NCBI GenBank assembly: GCA_944320555.1
Contig: CALUHX010000004.1
Coordinates: 29,366-93,365 of the forward strand
Direction: 5' to 3'
Length of the DNA stretch: 64,000 bases
From: an uncultured Butyricimonas sp.
GTDB taxonomy: Bacteria; Bacteroidota; Bacteroidia; Bacteroidales; Marinifilaceae
Shown here: positions 24,237 to 34,695 of the stretch, piece after piece
Position numbering within the stretch: position 1 is the stretch's first letter
How the letters are laid out: the number at the start of each line of letters is the position of its first letter
The notes under the pieces: model-generated
Database searches by the model: none
The model's input: only the letters and a program-made list of their open reading frames with translations
Told to the model about the DNA's origin: nothing
Program-made: the position numbers and the translations under genes

Positions 24237-26540
24237 TCAACGCCCTTTTCTACGAAGCCACAACAAAATTGCAGAACCAACAATCAAAGCCGGCAGCACC
24301 AACACAAGAAGCCACTTTATTATGTCAAATCCCACCCTCCCCAAATAAAGTTCTCTATCAGGAGGCATTGGACGTCGAACATCAATTGGAACCTCATTAT
24401 CCGAAAGCCAAAAGAATCCACCCGTTATAATCGAAAAATTTGAAGCACGAATACCTTTTCGGCTTCCCATCAATTCTCCATTACTAATGCAATCCGCATC
24501 CCCAGACAAAATAATCCGTTGCTCCTTGCCATTTATATCCCGAGTTAAAGCCACTATTGTCGGATAAGACTGTTCAACTTCTCCTATCGATGGATTTAAG
24601 CGAATCGTATCATCTACAAAATCTGTCGTTTCCAGTTCATTCCAACTACCCACTGTATCACTTCTAAACAATTCCGTCACTTTATACCCTTTATTTTCCA
24701 CTTGCCTTAAGCCACTTACACCTTGCGAAACAATCACAAAATTATTTCTGTACATCGTTCCAAAATCATAAGCTATTGAATTAGCCTCTTTTGTCGGCCA
24801 AGAGATAATCACATCCGCCTGCAAATTAGTGTCTTGTTTCACTAATTGACCTTCCATTAATTCAAATCCAAATTTGGCAAACAAAGGATTCATCACTTCC
24901 CGACGCTTGGGCTCACCAAGAACAAAAAGATTACCGCCTCGATCAATATATCGCTGCAATATCACATTCTCCGCCTCTGTAAACGGTTCTCGACATTCAG
25001 CTATCACCATAATATCAATATCCTCCCGTACGGGCTTATCCAATGTCACATACTCCACATCAAATCCTTGGTTCATCAATGCGTAGCGGAATTTTTTATC
25101 ATTGGCAAAAGAACTATAATCACGGTCTTTATTATGATTATAACTACGTTCCCCATGCCCTGTAACAAAACCAACCACAGGCAATTTCATAACCATTCGT
25201 TTGAAGGCCGCAGAAATCTCCCGCTCACTTGGGAAACGTTGCATGTCATTGTATACCCGCAACCACGCTTTCTCTCCATTCTCTCGCACTATCTGTCGAA
25301 CAAACGTATTCCCTTCTCCTGAAAGGTCTATCATCGCACGAATCTCTTCTGGTGTCAAAAACTTATTTGTATCAAGCCCATGGATCTTACACACTTCCAG
25401 CATTTTCTCTCGTAGACTTCTACCCGGATACAATTTGTCCAATTGTTCATTAGCACAAGTGTCATAATAATATACATATCTCAACTTCATATCCGGCTTG
25501 AAACGCAAATATCGCTCGAAACGTTCCATATCCGGATTCAAAAAGTAACCCGCCGCATACCATGTTCCTGATTCTTCCAAAAGATTCACATATGTAGTAA
25601 TCGTCATCCCTCCTTCTAACTTTTTGACAATCTCTTGACTATTGGGTGTCAAAGTGTTCATCTTTGTTGCCGTCGCATCATAATATACCTTCATTGTAGG
25701 CATGGATGAAAAATAACCTATCAAACAAGCACACAAAATGACCACCACGTTACGCCCCAATACTATTGAGAATGGTATTTTCTGCCGAACAGCATTCAAA
25801 CGAATAATCGTCAATGCCAAGAACAGACAAATAACCACGAGGAAATAAAGCACATCCTCACTACAAATCAATCCTGCTATAAAAGTATCGCTACGTCCAT
25901 TGATTGACAACCAATATGTGATATCCCTCACAAAATCATAATCTTGCCACCAACCTCCTACCATACTCAACAACATCAAAACAATCAATGTTCCTATGGC
26001 CGCCACAATTTGATAAGAAGTCAAACTTGACATAAAAATACCAATCGCAGCATAAGCACAAAGCAACAAATAAAGCCCCAAAATTCCAGTCAACACCAAC
26101 GGCCAATCAAAATTCTTTACCACACAAAACCCACAACACATCAATAACACCAACACACCAAGCATTATGGCACCATAAAGCATCATGGCGAAATACTTAC
26201 CAATGATTATTTGAACGTTTGTAACCGGTGAGGAATAAAGCAATTTGATAGAACCACTACTCAACTCCCGACTCACAACCCCCATCGTCAATAACGGGAT
26301 ATAAAAATAAAGATAACTTTGGAGCGAGGCAAAAACTCCGCTCCAAGGGTTAGCAAACACATTGTATGAAACAGCATATATATCATATCCCATCTCCAAT
26401 GAAGTCACCATCCCTTCTAACCGTCCTGTAAATAATATAGCAGATTGTAAAGTAAACACCACGAGCAGCAGCCAGGCCACCGGCGAGTAGAACAGCATCT
26501 GCAACTCCGTCCTCGCAATATTGTATATCATCTTGAACAT
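24237..26540 (-). CDS. fused GldF-GldG-type ABC-2 permease/auxiliary protein (locus 1)
   Basis: A 767-residue fusion. Residues 1-250 are an ABC-2 permease with six membrane helices (starting FYSPVAWLLLVVF; SRELSSGSIKLLYSSPVTN is the typical cytoplasmic loop). Another helix follows at about 255-275, then a large exoplasmic GldG-like domain (PTMKVYYDATATKMNTLTPNSQEI to GKEQRIILSGDADCISN), and a final helix (about 738-760) ending RRKGR. In gliding flavobacteria GldF and GldG are separate proteins working with the ATPase GldA; here they are one chain. The gene follows its ATPase by 12 bp. Substrate unknown; the neighbouring SusCD suggests linkage to outer-membrane import or to export of a partner molecule. 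Confidence 0.85.
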   Translation of the reverse strand: MFKMIYNIARTELQMLFYSPVAWLLLVVFTLQSAILFTGRLEGMVTSLEMGYDIYAVSYNVFANPWSGVFASLQSYLYFYIPLLTMGVVSRELSSGSIKLLYSSPVTNVQIIIGKYFAMMLYGAIMLGVLVLLMCCGFCVVKNFDWPLVLTGILGLYLLLCAYAAIGIFMSSLTSYQIVAAIGTLIVLMLLSMVGGWWQDYDFVRDITYWLSINGRSDTFIAGLICSEDVLYFLVVICLFLALTIIRLNAVRQKIPFSIVLGRNVVVILCACLIGYFSSMPTMKVYYDATATKMNTLTPNSQEIVKKLEGGMTITTYVNLLEESGTWYAAGYFLNPDMERFERYLRFKPDMKLRYVYYYDTCANEQLDKLYPGRSLREKMLEVCKIHGLDTNKFLTPEEIRAMIDLSGEGNTFVRQIVRENGEKAWLRVYNDMQRFPSEREISAAFKRMVMKLPVVGFVTGHGERSYNHNKDRDYSSFANDKKFRYALMNQGFDVEYVTLDKPVREDIDIMVIAECREPFTEAENVILQRYIDRGGNLFVLGEPKRREVMNPLFAKFGFELMEGQLVKQDTNLQADVIISWPTKEANSIAYDFGTMYRNNFVIVSQGVSGLRQVENKGYKVTELFRSDTVGSWNELETTDFVDDTIRLNPSIGEVEQSYPTIVALTRDINGKEQRIILSGDADCISNGELMGSRKGIRASNFSIITGGFFWLSDNEVPIDVRRPMPPDRELYLGRVGFDIIKWLLVLVLPALIVGSAILLWLRRKGR

Positions 26541-26552
26541 AATCCTCCTCCT

Positions 26553-27482
26553 TTACTTTTTGGTTTTCTTTGACAATTCCGCAAATATGTTATCCAGCGA
26601 GCTCTTCTCCACCCGTATCTCCGACAGGCGCCACTCCTGAGCGACGCTCTCCCTCACGATGGCGTCCGTCGTCTCCTGGGCGTCGGCGAAACGGACGCGG
26701 AAACGGCCCTGCCCCAGCTCCTCGACGCCCTGCACCCCGTCCAGGCGGGCGATCGTCTCGGCCGTCGGGGCGTCCACGAACGACACGTACAGCGAATTCG
26801 GCGTGATGTAATTATCAAACTCCTCCATCGTTCCCATAAACACCAAATGCCCCTCTTCTATCATCATAATACTATCACATATCGCCTGCACTTCCGTCAA
26901 AATATGAGTGGAAAGAATCACAGTTCGTTCCTCCGCAATATCCTTTATCAAATGGCGAACTTCCATTATTTGATTAGGATCCAATCCATTTGTTGGTTCA
27001 TCAAAAATCACCAGTTCCGGCTCATGAACAATCGCCTGTGCAATCCCCACCCGCTGCTGATAGCCACCAGAAAGGTTCTTAATCAACCGTTTCCGAAAAT
27101 GCATGATACCGCAACGATCCATCACATCTTCCACAGCCGACCGCAACCGACTAGAGGCCACCCAGCGCAGGCGCGCCGTGTGTGTCAAATACTCCTCTAC
27201 TGTCAAGTCACCATACAAAGGAGGCTTTTGCGGTAAAAAACCAATAAGGCGTTTTGCCCGAACAGGATTCTTCCTTGTATCAATGCCTTTGATAAATACA
27301 TTACCTTCCGTCTGTTTAATGACACCACTGATGATGTTCATCGTCGTCGACTTACCGGCACCATTGGAACCAAGCAAACCATAAATACCCTTGCTCGGTA
27401 TTTCAAAGTTGATATCTCGCACCGCCCATTGAATACTGTAGCGGTGCGATAATCTTTCTACTTTAACTACTGGTTCTTCCAT
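26553..27482 (-). CDS. GldA-like ABC transporter ATPase (locus 1)
   Basis: A 309-residue ATPase: Walker A GSNGAGKS (38-45), Q-loop LPQKPPLY, signature LSGGYQQR (137-144), Walker B LVIFDEPTNGLDP (157-169), switch His in STHIL. The last 70 residues, ending SSLDNIFAELSKKTKK, are the GldA-type extension. It pairs with the fused permease 12 bp downstream and follows the PKD-like lipoprotein gene by 5 bp. Base composition is mosaic: the C-terminal part (about 26553-26810) and a patch at 27120-27190 are clearly GC-richer than the AT-rich stretches between and around them, suggesting recombination with a divergent copy. Confidence 0.9.
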   Translation of the reverse strand: MEEPVVKVERLSHRYSIQWAVRDINFEIPSKGIYGLLGSNGAGKSTTMNIISGVIKQTEGNVFIKGIDTRKNPVRAKRLIGFLPQKPPLYGDLTVEEYLTHTARLRWVASSRLRSAVEDVMDRCGIMHFRKRLIKNLSGGYQQRVGIAQAIVHEPELVIFDEPTNGLDPNQIMEVRHLIKDIAEERTVILSTHILTEVQAICDSIMMIEEGHLVFMGTMEEFDNYITPNSLYVSFVDAPTAETIARLDGVQGVEELGQGRFRVRFADAQETTDAIVRESVAQEWRLSEIRVEKSSLDNIFAELSKKTKK

Positions 27483-27487
27483 TCAAA

Positions 27488-29008
27488 TCAAATATTTTTA
27501 TAATATGTGTCGACAACTTCACCATCAACGCTCGTACTATAAACGATTTTATCCTCCTCGCCACCACTTACCAAAACCTCTTCTGATACATCCAATATAT
27601 AGAATTCCCCATTACTTAATCCAACACCTATCTGATTATCATCTGTAAAATCAGATTCTATTGCCGTAATTTCACCAGCGTCAAATGTCTTAAAGACAAC
27701 ACTCCTATCCGTTCTAGTGTCATAATAATAAAGTTGTGAGCGATTGTTTTGTGGGACAAAGAACACATAAGACCTCGAACGCAAAGCATGCATCTCTGCC
27801 GCATCCTCCAATAATGTAGCGGAAGCACTCGATATTTGGCTACATGTTATATTTGACACATATTGATTATACCAAAATGAACTATAATCAAAAGAATACA
27901 AATAAAGATTCCCATCTGTGATTCGCCTTAATACTGCCAACACATTTTGGTCATAATCCACAGCATCTTTTAATTGACAATAGAGCACCTCGTACGCACT
28001 CAAATCATTGGGAGAAGGGGCATTCATTCCGGTCCAATCCGCAGGTGGTAACAACTGGTATATTCTTCCTGCGTCATAAAATGAAGCTCCATGCATCACA
28101 AAAAATGAATGATGCGTTTCATCAAAAAACACAGGATCATGTGTTTTACCTCCCGGAGAAGCCTTCAACAAATGAGTAATCTTCAATGGCTCATTGTTTA
28201 ATTCTAATGGCACATTCACAAAGTATTCGTAAGCGTATTCCTCAAAAACTTTTGTATACAAATTCCCATTTTCCCCTGTCATTACAGCCACATACGACCC
28301 CACACTAAATCCTTTCGGTCTAAATCCTTCCGGATATTTCCCATCCACAAACTCATCCGCAAAAGTTCCCACCAATTCACATGTGCCATCTCCAAGAAGG
28401 ACAAGATCACCTTCCGGCCCGTCCTGCAACACTCGAATTTCGTATCTTCCGACACGATTCCCTATCAAGCCGACAGGTTGTGTTCCCAAATCTTTTTGAT
28501 AAAGTGTTTGATAAATATCCTTATCCGTATACCATTCCCCATTTTGCAGTCTCACCAAATTCAACGTACTCTTTCCCCCATTATCTGACAATATCACCCA
28601 ACCCACTTTATACTGACTTGTATAAGAAAAAGATATGCGTTGCGAATAATAGGCACCTGTCAATGTATCCTCCGCTATCACTATTCCATCGTACGCCTTA
28701 TTCAATTCGACACCACTAAGCACGACATTCATGTCTCGCTCTGTGCACACACATCCCAAATCATCAAAATAGTACGACCATTTATACATATTCGTGTCTC
28801 CGGACGTTTTTTGTTCCTCATTTGCATATATTACTTGAGGTTTGAACACAACAGGCTCTCCCGCATAAGCACTATACGTATAACTTGAAAAACGAATCGT
28901 TATCTCATGCGTATTCAAATCTTTATAATCATAATTTCCATCATCCTCAAAACAAGCAAAAAAGGAAAAAGTGATTATACCTAACAAAAATGTCATTATA
29001 TTTTTCAT
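27488..29008 (-). CDS. PKD-like family lipoprotein
   Basis: A 506-residue lipoprotein (lipobox FSFFAC, cysteine 19) followed by FEDDGNYDYKDLNTHEITI, a hallmark opening of the Bacteroidota PKD-like lipoprotein family. The first about 110 residues form an Ig/PKD-like domain; the rest has a repeating beta pattern with W/Y-rich strands, compatible with a propeller. Such proteins accompany SusCD pairs and presumably sit on the outer surface to bind the imported substrate. Fourth gene after susC in locus 1; function not established. Confidence 0.78.
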   Translation of the reverse strand: MKNIMTFLLGIITFSFFACFEDDGNYDYKDLNTHEITIRFSSYTYSAYAGEPVVFKPQVIYANEEQKTSGDTNMYKWSYYFDDLGCVCTERDMNVVLSGVELNKAYDGIVIAEDTLTGAYYSQRISFSYTSQYKVGWVILSDNGGKSTLNLVRLQNGEWYTDKDIYQTLYQKDLGTQPVGLIGNRVGRYEIRVLQDGPEGDLVLLGDGTCELVGTFADEFVDGKYPEGFRPKGFSVGSYVAVMTGENGNLYTKVFEEYAYEYFVNVPLELNNEPLKITHLLKASPGGKTHDPVFFDETHHSFFVMHGASFYDAGRIYQLLPPADWTGMNAPSPNDLSAYEVLYCQLKDAVDYDQNVLAVLRRITDGNLYLYSFDYSSFWYNQYVSNITCSQISSASATLLEDAAEMHALRSRSYVFFVPQNNRSQLYYYDTRTDRSVVFKTFDAGEITAIESDFTDDNQIGVGLSNGEFYILDVSEEVLVSGGEEDKIVYSTSVDGEVVDTYYKNI

Positions 29009-29026
29009 AATTCTACCTCCTTTAAA

Positions 29027-29698
29027 TTATATTCTTACTGGTACCGTCATCAATGAGCCATCTTCATCCTCTGTCGGATTTGCATCCAAATAATCTTTAA
29101 ATTCCAATGCCCATGCCCGAATCCAGCTTTCACTGACATTCGTCAAATCAGGCTGAACCACCTGCATTAACAATCTAAACTTTTTATCAGAATAAATTCC
29201 TAAAAAATACTCATCAACCCTATCATCCCACCACTCCGGTTTTGCGGCATTGTCATTCACCTGCAAGTAAATTCGCCGATAATCTCTATCTCCCAGCTTA
29301 AACATTGCATTCTCTCGCAATTCCAAGCACAACAACACCTTTTCCGTTGCCAAATCCTCATAATTAATAAGATTAACATAAAATGTATCCAACATACTCA
29401 TCGGTTGAAACATCGGCTTCTCCGGCAATTGATAGTACCCTTCTTTCATTGTTGTTTCATCTTCCACGACGACCACACTAAATTCCTGTTCAACCTCTTG
29501 CGGAATCCCAGTATAACGAATTTCAATAGGGCATGCATACTCGCTCAAATTTCCAAGCAAAAAGAATGAAACCTCCATTGTATCTTGTTGCACATTTGTA
29601 AACGAGATGTAGTTTTCTGCTTTATACACTTCAATTTCTCGCTCATTACATCCCAATACACCAACGAAAAACAATATCAAATAAACATACTTTTTCAT
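29027..29698 (-). CDS. DUF4843 lipoprotein
   Basis: A 223-residue lipoprotein: signal VYLILFFVGVLGC with cysteine 17, then NEREIEVYKAENYISFTNVQQDTMEVSFFLLGN, the usual DUF4843 start. The family is regularly found between SusD and PKD-like lipoproteins in Bacteroidota uptake loci; its function is unknown, probably surface ligand binding. It lies 18 bp from both neighbours, firmly inside the operon. Confidence 0.82.
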   Translation of the reverse strand: MKKYVYLILFFVGVLGCNEREIEVYKAENYISFTNVQQDTMEVSFFLLGNLSEYACPIEIRYTGIPQEVEQEFSVVVVEDETTMKEGYYQLPEKPMFQPMSMLDTFYVNLINYEDLATEKVLLCLELRENAMFKLGDRDYRRIYLQVNDNAAKPEWWDDRVDEYFLGIYSDKKFRLLMQVVQPDLTNVSESWIRAWALEFKDYLDANPTEDEDGSLMTVPVRI

Positions 29699-29716
29699 AG
29701 CTCTTACATTTATTCG

Positions 29717-31189
29717 TTAATAAAAAATCTGGCTGTCGGGCACTTCCCAAACCATACGCTCATTAGTTGCCGTAATTACGCCTCCCGCAACTTTTATGTC
29801 CCGATTCAAGCGTTTATACATAAAGAACAATTGCCCTTCTCCAACAAACTCTCGACGCGCATCATTAATCAATATTTCGTACAAATCATTTACCCCATTA
29901 ATTGAAGCTATCTGTCTTTTACATCCTTTTTTCGCCCTAAATTCATTTAGCAAACGCACACTCTCCTCCGTATTTCCTTTCAAATAATTGCATTCAATCA
30001 AAATATAATAAATCTCGCTCATCCGCAATATCGGTATTGTCAAGCCTTCAACTTCATCAATAGATTGATTTCCAACTTCACGATATTTGTAGACGTTATG
30101 CGCATCATCGGAACTGAACAAGTAACTCCGCCAATCGTCTCCATCGTCCGCAAAAATACCGTCATAATCCGCCAATCTTGCTTGAGAATATCCAGATGCA
30201 GAATAATACGATTCAACATCCAATAACAGATTCGCATTGTAAAAACCAAACAAACACTCTTCCAGATACTTCTTTTGCTTATCACTCAAGGATGTTGTAT
30301 AATAAGTTGATGAACTAAAAGAAAACCACTTATTACCATTATAAAACCTATCGTAAAAATGTTTCGCATAGAACAATGCATTGTCAACATCACCTTTATA
30401 CAAATACGCCCGTGCCAATAATCCAACTATTGCGCAATAATTCAGGCGATAACCCCGTTTATTATAAAAATCGCCACCATTTATTGTATTAATGTATATC
30501 CCATCAAAACGAGCATCCTTTTTATAAAGCATCCCATTTCTATTATATATGGTATCATGATAAGCAACCAAATCTTTCGCTTTCAACAAATCTTCTATAC
30601 ACAAATCTATAGCATCTTTTGTCGGCAACGCATTCGTTACCTCGGAAGGATATACCACATGATAAGGAACCAACGCCGCTTGTTCATCCACCACAGGAGC
30701 AGGCGCAAACAAACGAATTAAATCCAAATGACAAAAAGCCCGTAACGCATACGCTTCTCCCATAATCAAATCTTTAGCAATGGTGTCCAAGGCAAATTTT
30801 GAAGGAGACTCGTCTGAAATTTCTTTCAACAACAAGTTACAATTCGCAATTGCGTTATAAAGTCCAGACCACACATTGTCTATCACGGGCAAAGAATAAT
30901 CTGCTTCATAATATTCAAAACTTCCCATCAAGGCATCTGTATAGTCGTATGCATAATTAAGGTCATAATCTTGTTCCATAAAACTCAAAGCGCCCCAACT
31001 CAAAACCTTACCATACAAACTCGACTCCGCCAATTTCTGATAAATTCCGTTCAACGCATTTTGAAAACCCATTTCATCTTCAAAAAGCTTGTTTTTACTA
31101 ATCTGATCCGCAGGCTCGACCTCCAACCAATTATTACAAGAGCAGAACAATCCGACTTGTACACACAATATTATCAAAATTCTTTTCAT
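29717..31189 (-). CDS. SusD/RagB-type surface lipoprotein (locus 1)
   Basis: A 490-residue lipoprotein starting at ATG 31189; a GTG one codon earlier is possible. Lipobox QVGLFCSC, then NNWLEVEPADQISKNKLFEDEMGFQNALNGIYQKLAE, typical of RagB/SusD. The internal GEAYALRAFCHLDLIRLFAPAPV is the TPR-like helical hallmark, and the C-terminus has LNEFRAKKGCK and INDARREFVGEGQLFFMYKRL. SusD proteins form the lid of SusC and capture substrate. The class (DUF4843/PKD-like neighbours rather than glycoside hydrolases) suggests a substrate other than a polysaccharide, perhaps peptide or cofactor; this is inference. Confidence 0.92.
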   Translation of the reverse strand: MKRILIILCVQVGLFCSCNNWLEVEPADQISKNKLFEDEMGFQNALNGIYQKLAESSLYGKVLSWGALSFMEQDYDLNYAYDYTDALMGSFEYYEADYSLPVIDNVWSGLYNAIANCNLLLKEISDESPSKFALDTIAKDLIMGEAYALRAFCHLDLIRLFAPAPVVDEQAALVPYHVVYPSEVTNALPTKDAIDLCIEDLLKAKDLVAYHDTIYNRNGMLYKKDARFDGIYINTINGGDFYNKRGYRLNYCAIVGLLARAYLYKGDVDNALFYAKHFYDRFYNGNKWFSFSSSTYYTTSLSDKQKKYLEECLFGFYNANLLLDVESYYSASGYSQARLADYDGIFADDGDDWRSYLFSSDDAHNVYKYREVGNQSIDEVEGLTIPILRMSEIYYILIECNYLKGNTEESVRLLNEFRAKKGCKRQIASINGVNDLYEILINDARREFVGEGQLFFMYKRLNRDIKVAGGVITATNERMVWEVPDSQIFY

Positions 31190-31206
31190 CACATTCTATT
31201 TTATCG

Positions 31207-34200
31207 TTAGAAACTTATTCCCAATGTAAAATCAAAATTACGAGCAAAAGGATAGCTCGTTCCTCTCTCTTGTCTTATAGAAGACCAATGCGCAACATCG
31301 TTCATTGTAAATTGCAATTTCAATTGATTCAACTTTAGTTTTTTCACAAAACCTTCTCGAACAACCCAAGAGAGACTCAATGAATTAAATTCCAACACAT
31401 TGTTATCTTGAACAAAACGAGAAGTAGGGCGAGAATAGCTACTCCTATCTGCGATATCTTTTAAGGGAGTAACATCACCTATTTTTATCCAACGATCAGA
31501 GAGCACTCTACGATCCGCATTATAATTATATAAATCGACACTCTCTATTTTTGTCGGCAATGTCGTATTATACACCTGACCTCCACACTCATACATAAAG
31601 CTAGCGAACAATGTCAGTGTTTTCCATTGAAGATTCAAGCCAAAAGCACCTTGAACATTGGGCAATGTATTACCCAATATTTGTTGTTCATTCGCTTCCC
31701 ATTCATACGTAATTGTTCCATCTTTCCGAACAAAAACTTCCTGTCCGCTTGCAGGATCAATACCTAATGACTTCATTCCAAAAATTGATGTAGTGGAACC
31801 TCCTTCTTCATATTTTGTAAATGATTCCGCATATTTTTCTTGATTACTTTGACCATTGTCATAATCCGAATAATAATCATCAACCATCTCATTATAATGT
31901 TTCAGCGAATTAGCGATTTTCAATATTTTGTTCTTATTATGCGCCATATTTCCATAGAGAGACACATACCAATCACCTGTACGCACAATATCCGACCTTA
32001 CATTTAACTCATACCCAACATTCTCCACCTCTCCTAAATTGTCATAATAGGAAGTGAAACCAAATGAAGAAGGTATCGTGATTGTCGTTATCATATCTTT
32101 CGTTCTCGCATAATAATAAGCCAATTCCGCATAAAACAAACCATCACAAAGATTAACCTCCAATTTCAAATCATAGCTATTCTTTTTCTCCCACTTCAAA
32201 TCAGAATTTCCCAAAGCCATCAACTTCACACCCATACCTGTAGCATACCACTTATCGGAAAACACTTCATAAATATCTTTTGCCGCATAAGGTTCAAAGT
32301 TCAACTTTCCTGTTTGTCCATAAGTCCCTGTTATTTTTAATTGGGTCAAGATCGGATTATCTTTCAAAAACTTATAATTATGGAAATTCACTCCGACCCC
32401 TGCAGACCAAAATGGGGCGAACTTTTTATCGGAACCGAATTCCGAAGAGCCGTCAAAACGCAAAGAACCATCAAACAAATAAACATCATTGTATGAATAA
32501 TTCAACCGAGCAAAGGCTCCGACCAAACGAGTATGGTTATCCGTTTCTGTCGGTTTTCCATTGACTTCCTGCGCATACATTACGGAACTCAAATTGCCGG
32601 AAGGGAATCCCTTATAATTAACAGTAATTGTCGATGTTATATTCTCAGTAGTATTCAAGCCTAAAGAACCACTGATATAATTTACCCCTATCGAACGATT
32701 ATACAATACTTGCAAGTTAGTCGTCCAATTATAACTCTTGCCTTCTGTCGTTGTCAACGTTCCCTTAGGCTCATCACTAACATTATAAAACTGTCCGGAG
32801 GCTGGATCGACAAAATCTTTTCCTGATTCTATTTGCCGTGTGAAACCGATTTGCGCTTTAATATTCCAATGTTCGTTTAAATACCAATCCACAAGCAAAT
32901 TATCCGCAAATTCCTCTGAAATAGTATTATCATAATTTTGTGTTTCTGCTCCTTCATACATTGGATTTATATATGGAGCACCTGTATGCCAACTCACAAA
33001 ATGATACAAGTAATGACCGAATTTATCGTACAATTCATTATAAGGCAACTGTTTCACATAATCCGCAAAACTTCCATAAGGAGATGCTTTCGCCGTTACT
33101 TTATTAAAAGAAGCTCTATTAATCACATTTAAATTAGACAATCGATAATCTATCCGCAACTCAGCACCTAGTCTGCGTCGTAAATCTTTTTTCATCACCC
33201 CTTTTTGATTATCATAAAAGAAGTTTATGCCATAACGAATATTATCATCTCCACCGTCGATTGCGATACTATGTTTATGATTATATCCTACTCGCAAAGG
33301 CAATGCCAACCAATCCGTATTAACTCCTTTAGCAATAGCCATTTGCTTTTTCATTAATTCAGCATATACCGCACGGACACCTCGATTAGGCGGATCTAAC
33401 TCATAATATCCAGCCAATTTCTCAACCTCCAACTTTTCAGCAGCTTCAAAATAATCATAACTTGTCAAATCTGGCGCAGTAATAGAACCTGTCAAATTAT
33501 AAGTAATATTAAATTTTCCTGCTTTAGGTGCTATCGTTTCAATAACCACAACTCCATTTGAAGCTCGAGAACCATAAACAGCAGTTGCCGCCGCATCTTT
33601 CAATATTGTAATACTATGAATTCTTGTCGGATCCATATCATAAATTTTTTCTACTCCAACCTCCAAACCATCCAAAATAAAAACCGGCAAATTAGGATTA
33701 TTTTTAGTCCTAGATTCATTAATATCTGTAAGACTCAAATTGCCTATTCCTGATTGTCCTCGAATATAAAATTCCGGAATAGCATTCGGGTTCGACCCCA
33801 TCGCATTATTTTCCATAATTCTGAAAGATGGATCAAACACCTGCAATGCAGAAATCACATTACGGTTTGCCACTTTAAGAAGTTCCTCTCCTTCCACACG
33901 GACAGCCGTACCCGTATATGATTCTTTTCTCACATTCGCATATCCCGTAACGACCACGTCATCCAAACTCTCTGTGGATTCCACCAATGTGATTTCATAA
34001 TCCTTTTTTCCTGCCAAAATTTCTTCATCTTTGATATCACTCAGTTTAACCTCTTTTGTCTCCATCCCGACAAAACTAAACACCACGACCACGTCTTTTA
34101 TATCCTTTAGTGGCGGCAATTGAAATCTTCCTAATGAATCTGTCACAACACCCAGCGTTGTACCTTTTATCACAATCGACACTCCTGGCAACGGTTCTTT

Positions 34201-34626
34201 CTTCAAATCCAAGACTTTTCCTCGTATTTTCACAAAAACGTTTTCTTCATTGACGGTCTTCTTCTCATCTTTCACCACAATCACAAAATCATCCTCCAAA
34301 CGATAAGAAAAACCATTGACGGACAACACGCGACTCAACAAATCCTCCAATTCAATCTCTCCAAAATCAGCCCGCACTTTAAGATTCTTGTCCAACACGT
34401 CGCTGTTGTACATCACCACCACGCCCGTCTGTTTGCGAATTTCATCAAACAAACGCTCATAAGTCACATCTTTAAAATTCACATTCACTTTCTGCTGGGC
34501 CAAAACGGATGAATAACCGCCCAACACAAATGCGAAAAGCATCACACTCACGATTCTCATTACAAGAAACATTTTCGTCAATTTATTTTTCCATAAAACA
34601 AACTGACTTTGTCGTTTTTTCTTCAT
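31207..34626 (-). CDS. SusC/RagA TonB-dependent outer-membrane transporter with STN domain (locus 1)
   Basis: An 1139-residue protein: signal (about 1-44, ending SVLAQ), STN domain (about 46-118), carboxypeptidase-regulatory-like beta domain (about 130-215, GKVLDLKKEPLPGVSIVIKGTTLGVVTDSLGRF), plug with TonB-box-like DDVVVTGYANVRKESYTG and AATAVYGSRASNGVVVIET, and a 22-strand barrel ending FARNFDFTLGISF. The STN domain means it also signals to the FecR/ECF sigma pair encoded upstream. It lies 69 bp after fecR, separated by a hairpin, and 17 bp before susD. Confidence 0.94.
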   Translation of the reverse strand: MKKKRQSQFVLWKNKLTKMFLVMRIVSVMLFAFVLGGYSSVLAQQKVNVNFKDVTYERLFDEIRKQTGVVVMYNSDVLDKNLKVRADFGEIELEDLLSRVLSVNGFSYRLEDDFVIVVKDEKKTVNEENVFVKIRGKVLDLKKEPLPGVSIVIKGTTLGVVTDSLGRFQLPPLKDIKDVVVVFSFVGMETKEVKLSDIKDEEILAGKKDYEITLVESTESLDDVVVTGYANVRKESYTGTAVRVEGEELLKVANRNVISALQVFDPSFRIMENNAMGSNPNAIPEFYIRGQSGIGNLSLTDINESRTKNNPNLPVFILDGLEVGVEKIYDMDPTRIHSITILKDAAATAVYGSRASNGVVVIETIAPKAGKFNITYNLTGSITAPDLTSYDYFEAAEKLEVEKLAGYYELDPPNRGVRAVYAELMKKQMAIAKGVNTDWLALPLRVGYNHKHSIAIDGGDDNIRYGINFFYDNQKGVMKKDLRRRLGAELRIDYRLSNLNVINRASFNKVTAKASPYGSFADYVKQLPYNELYDKFGHYLYHFVSWHTGAPYINPMYEGAETQNYDNTISEEFADNLLVDWYLNEHWNIKAQIGFTRQIESGKDFVDPASGQFYNVSDEPKGTLTTTEGKSYNWTTNLQVLYNRSIGVNYISGSLGLNTTENITSTITVNYKGFPSGNLSSVMYAQEVNGKPTETDNHTRLVGAFARLNYSYNDVYLFDGSLRFDGSSEFGSDKKFAPFWSAGVGVNFHNYKFLKDNPILTQLKITGTYGQTGKLNFEPYAAKDIYEVFSDKWYATGMGVKLMALGNSDLKWEKKNSYDLKLEVNLCDGLFYAELAYYYARTKDMITTITIPSSFGFTSYYDNLGEVENVGYELNVRSDIVRTGDWYVSLYGNMAHNKNKILKIANSLKHYNEMVDDYYSDYDNGQSNQEKYAESFTKYEEGGSTTSIFGMKSLGIDPASGQEVFVRKDGTITYEWEANEQQILGNTLPNVQGAFGLNLQWKTLTLFASFMYECGGQVYNTTLPTKIESVDLYNYNADRRVLSDRWIKIGDVTPLKDIADRSSYSRPTSRFVQDNNVLEFNSLSLSWVVREGFVKKLKLNQLKLQFTMNDVAHWSSIRQERGTSYPFARNFDFTLGISF

Positions 34627-34661
34627 AACTTTGACAATTAAAATTTTACAACTATTACAGA

Positions 34662-34688
34662 CCCGAGGATGGTGCCAACATCCGAGGG
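34662..34688 (-). other. hairpin between fecR and susC (locus 1)
   Basis: CCCGAGGATG and CATCCGAGGG form an imperfect stem (two central mismatches) with a 7-nt loop, 8 bp past the fecR stop. No T-run follows on the minus strand, so partial attenuation or RNA processing rather than full termination is likely. Confidence 0.45.
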
Positions 34689-34695
34689 TTTTATC

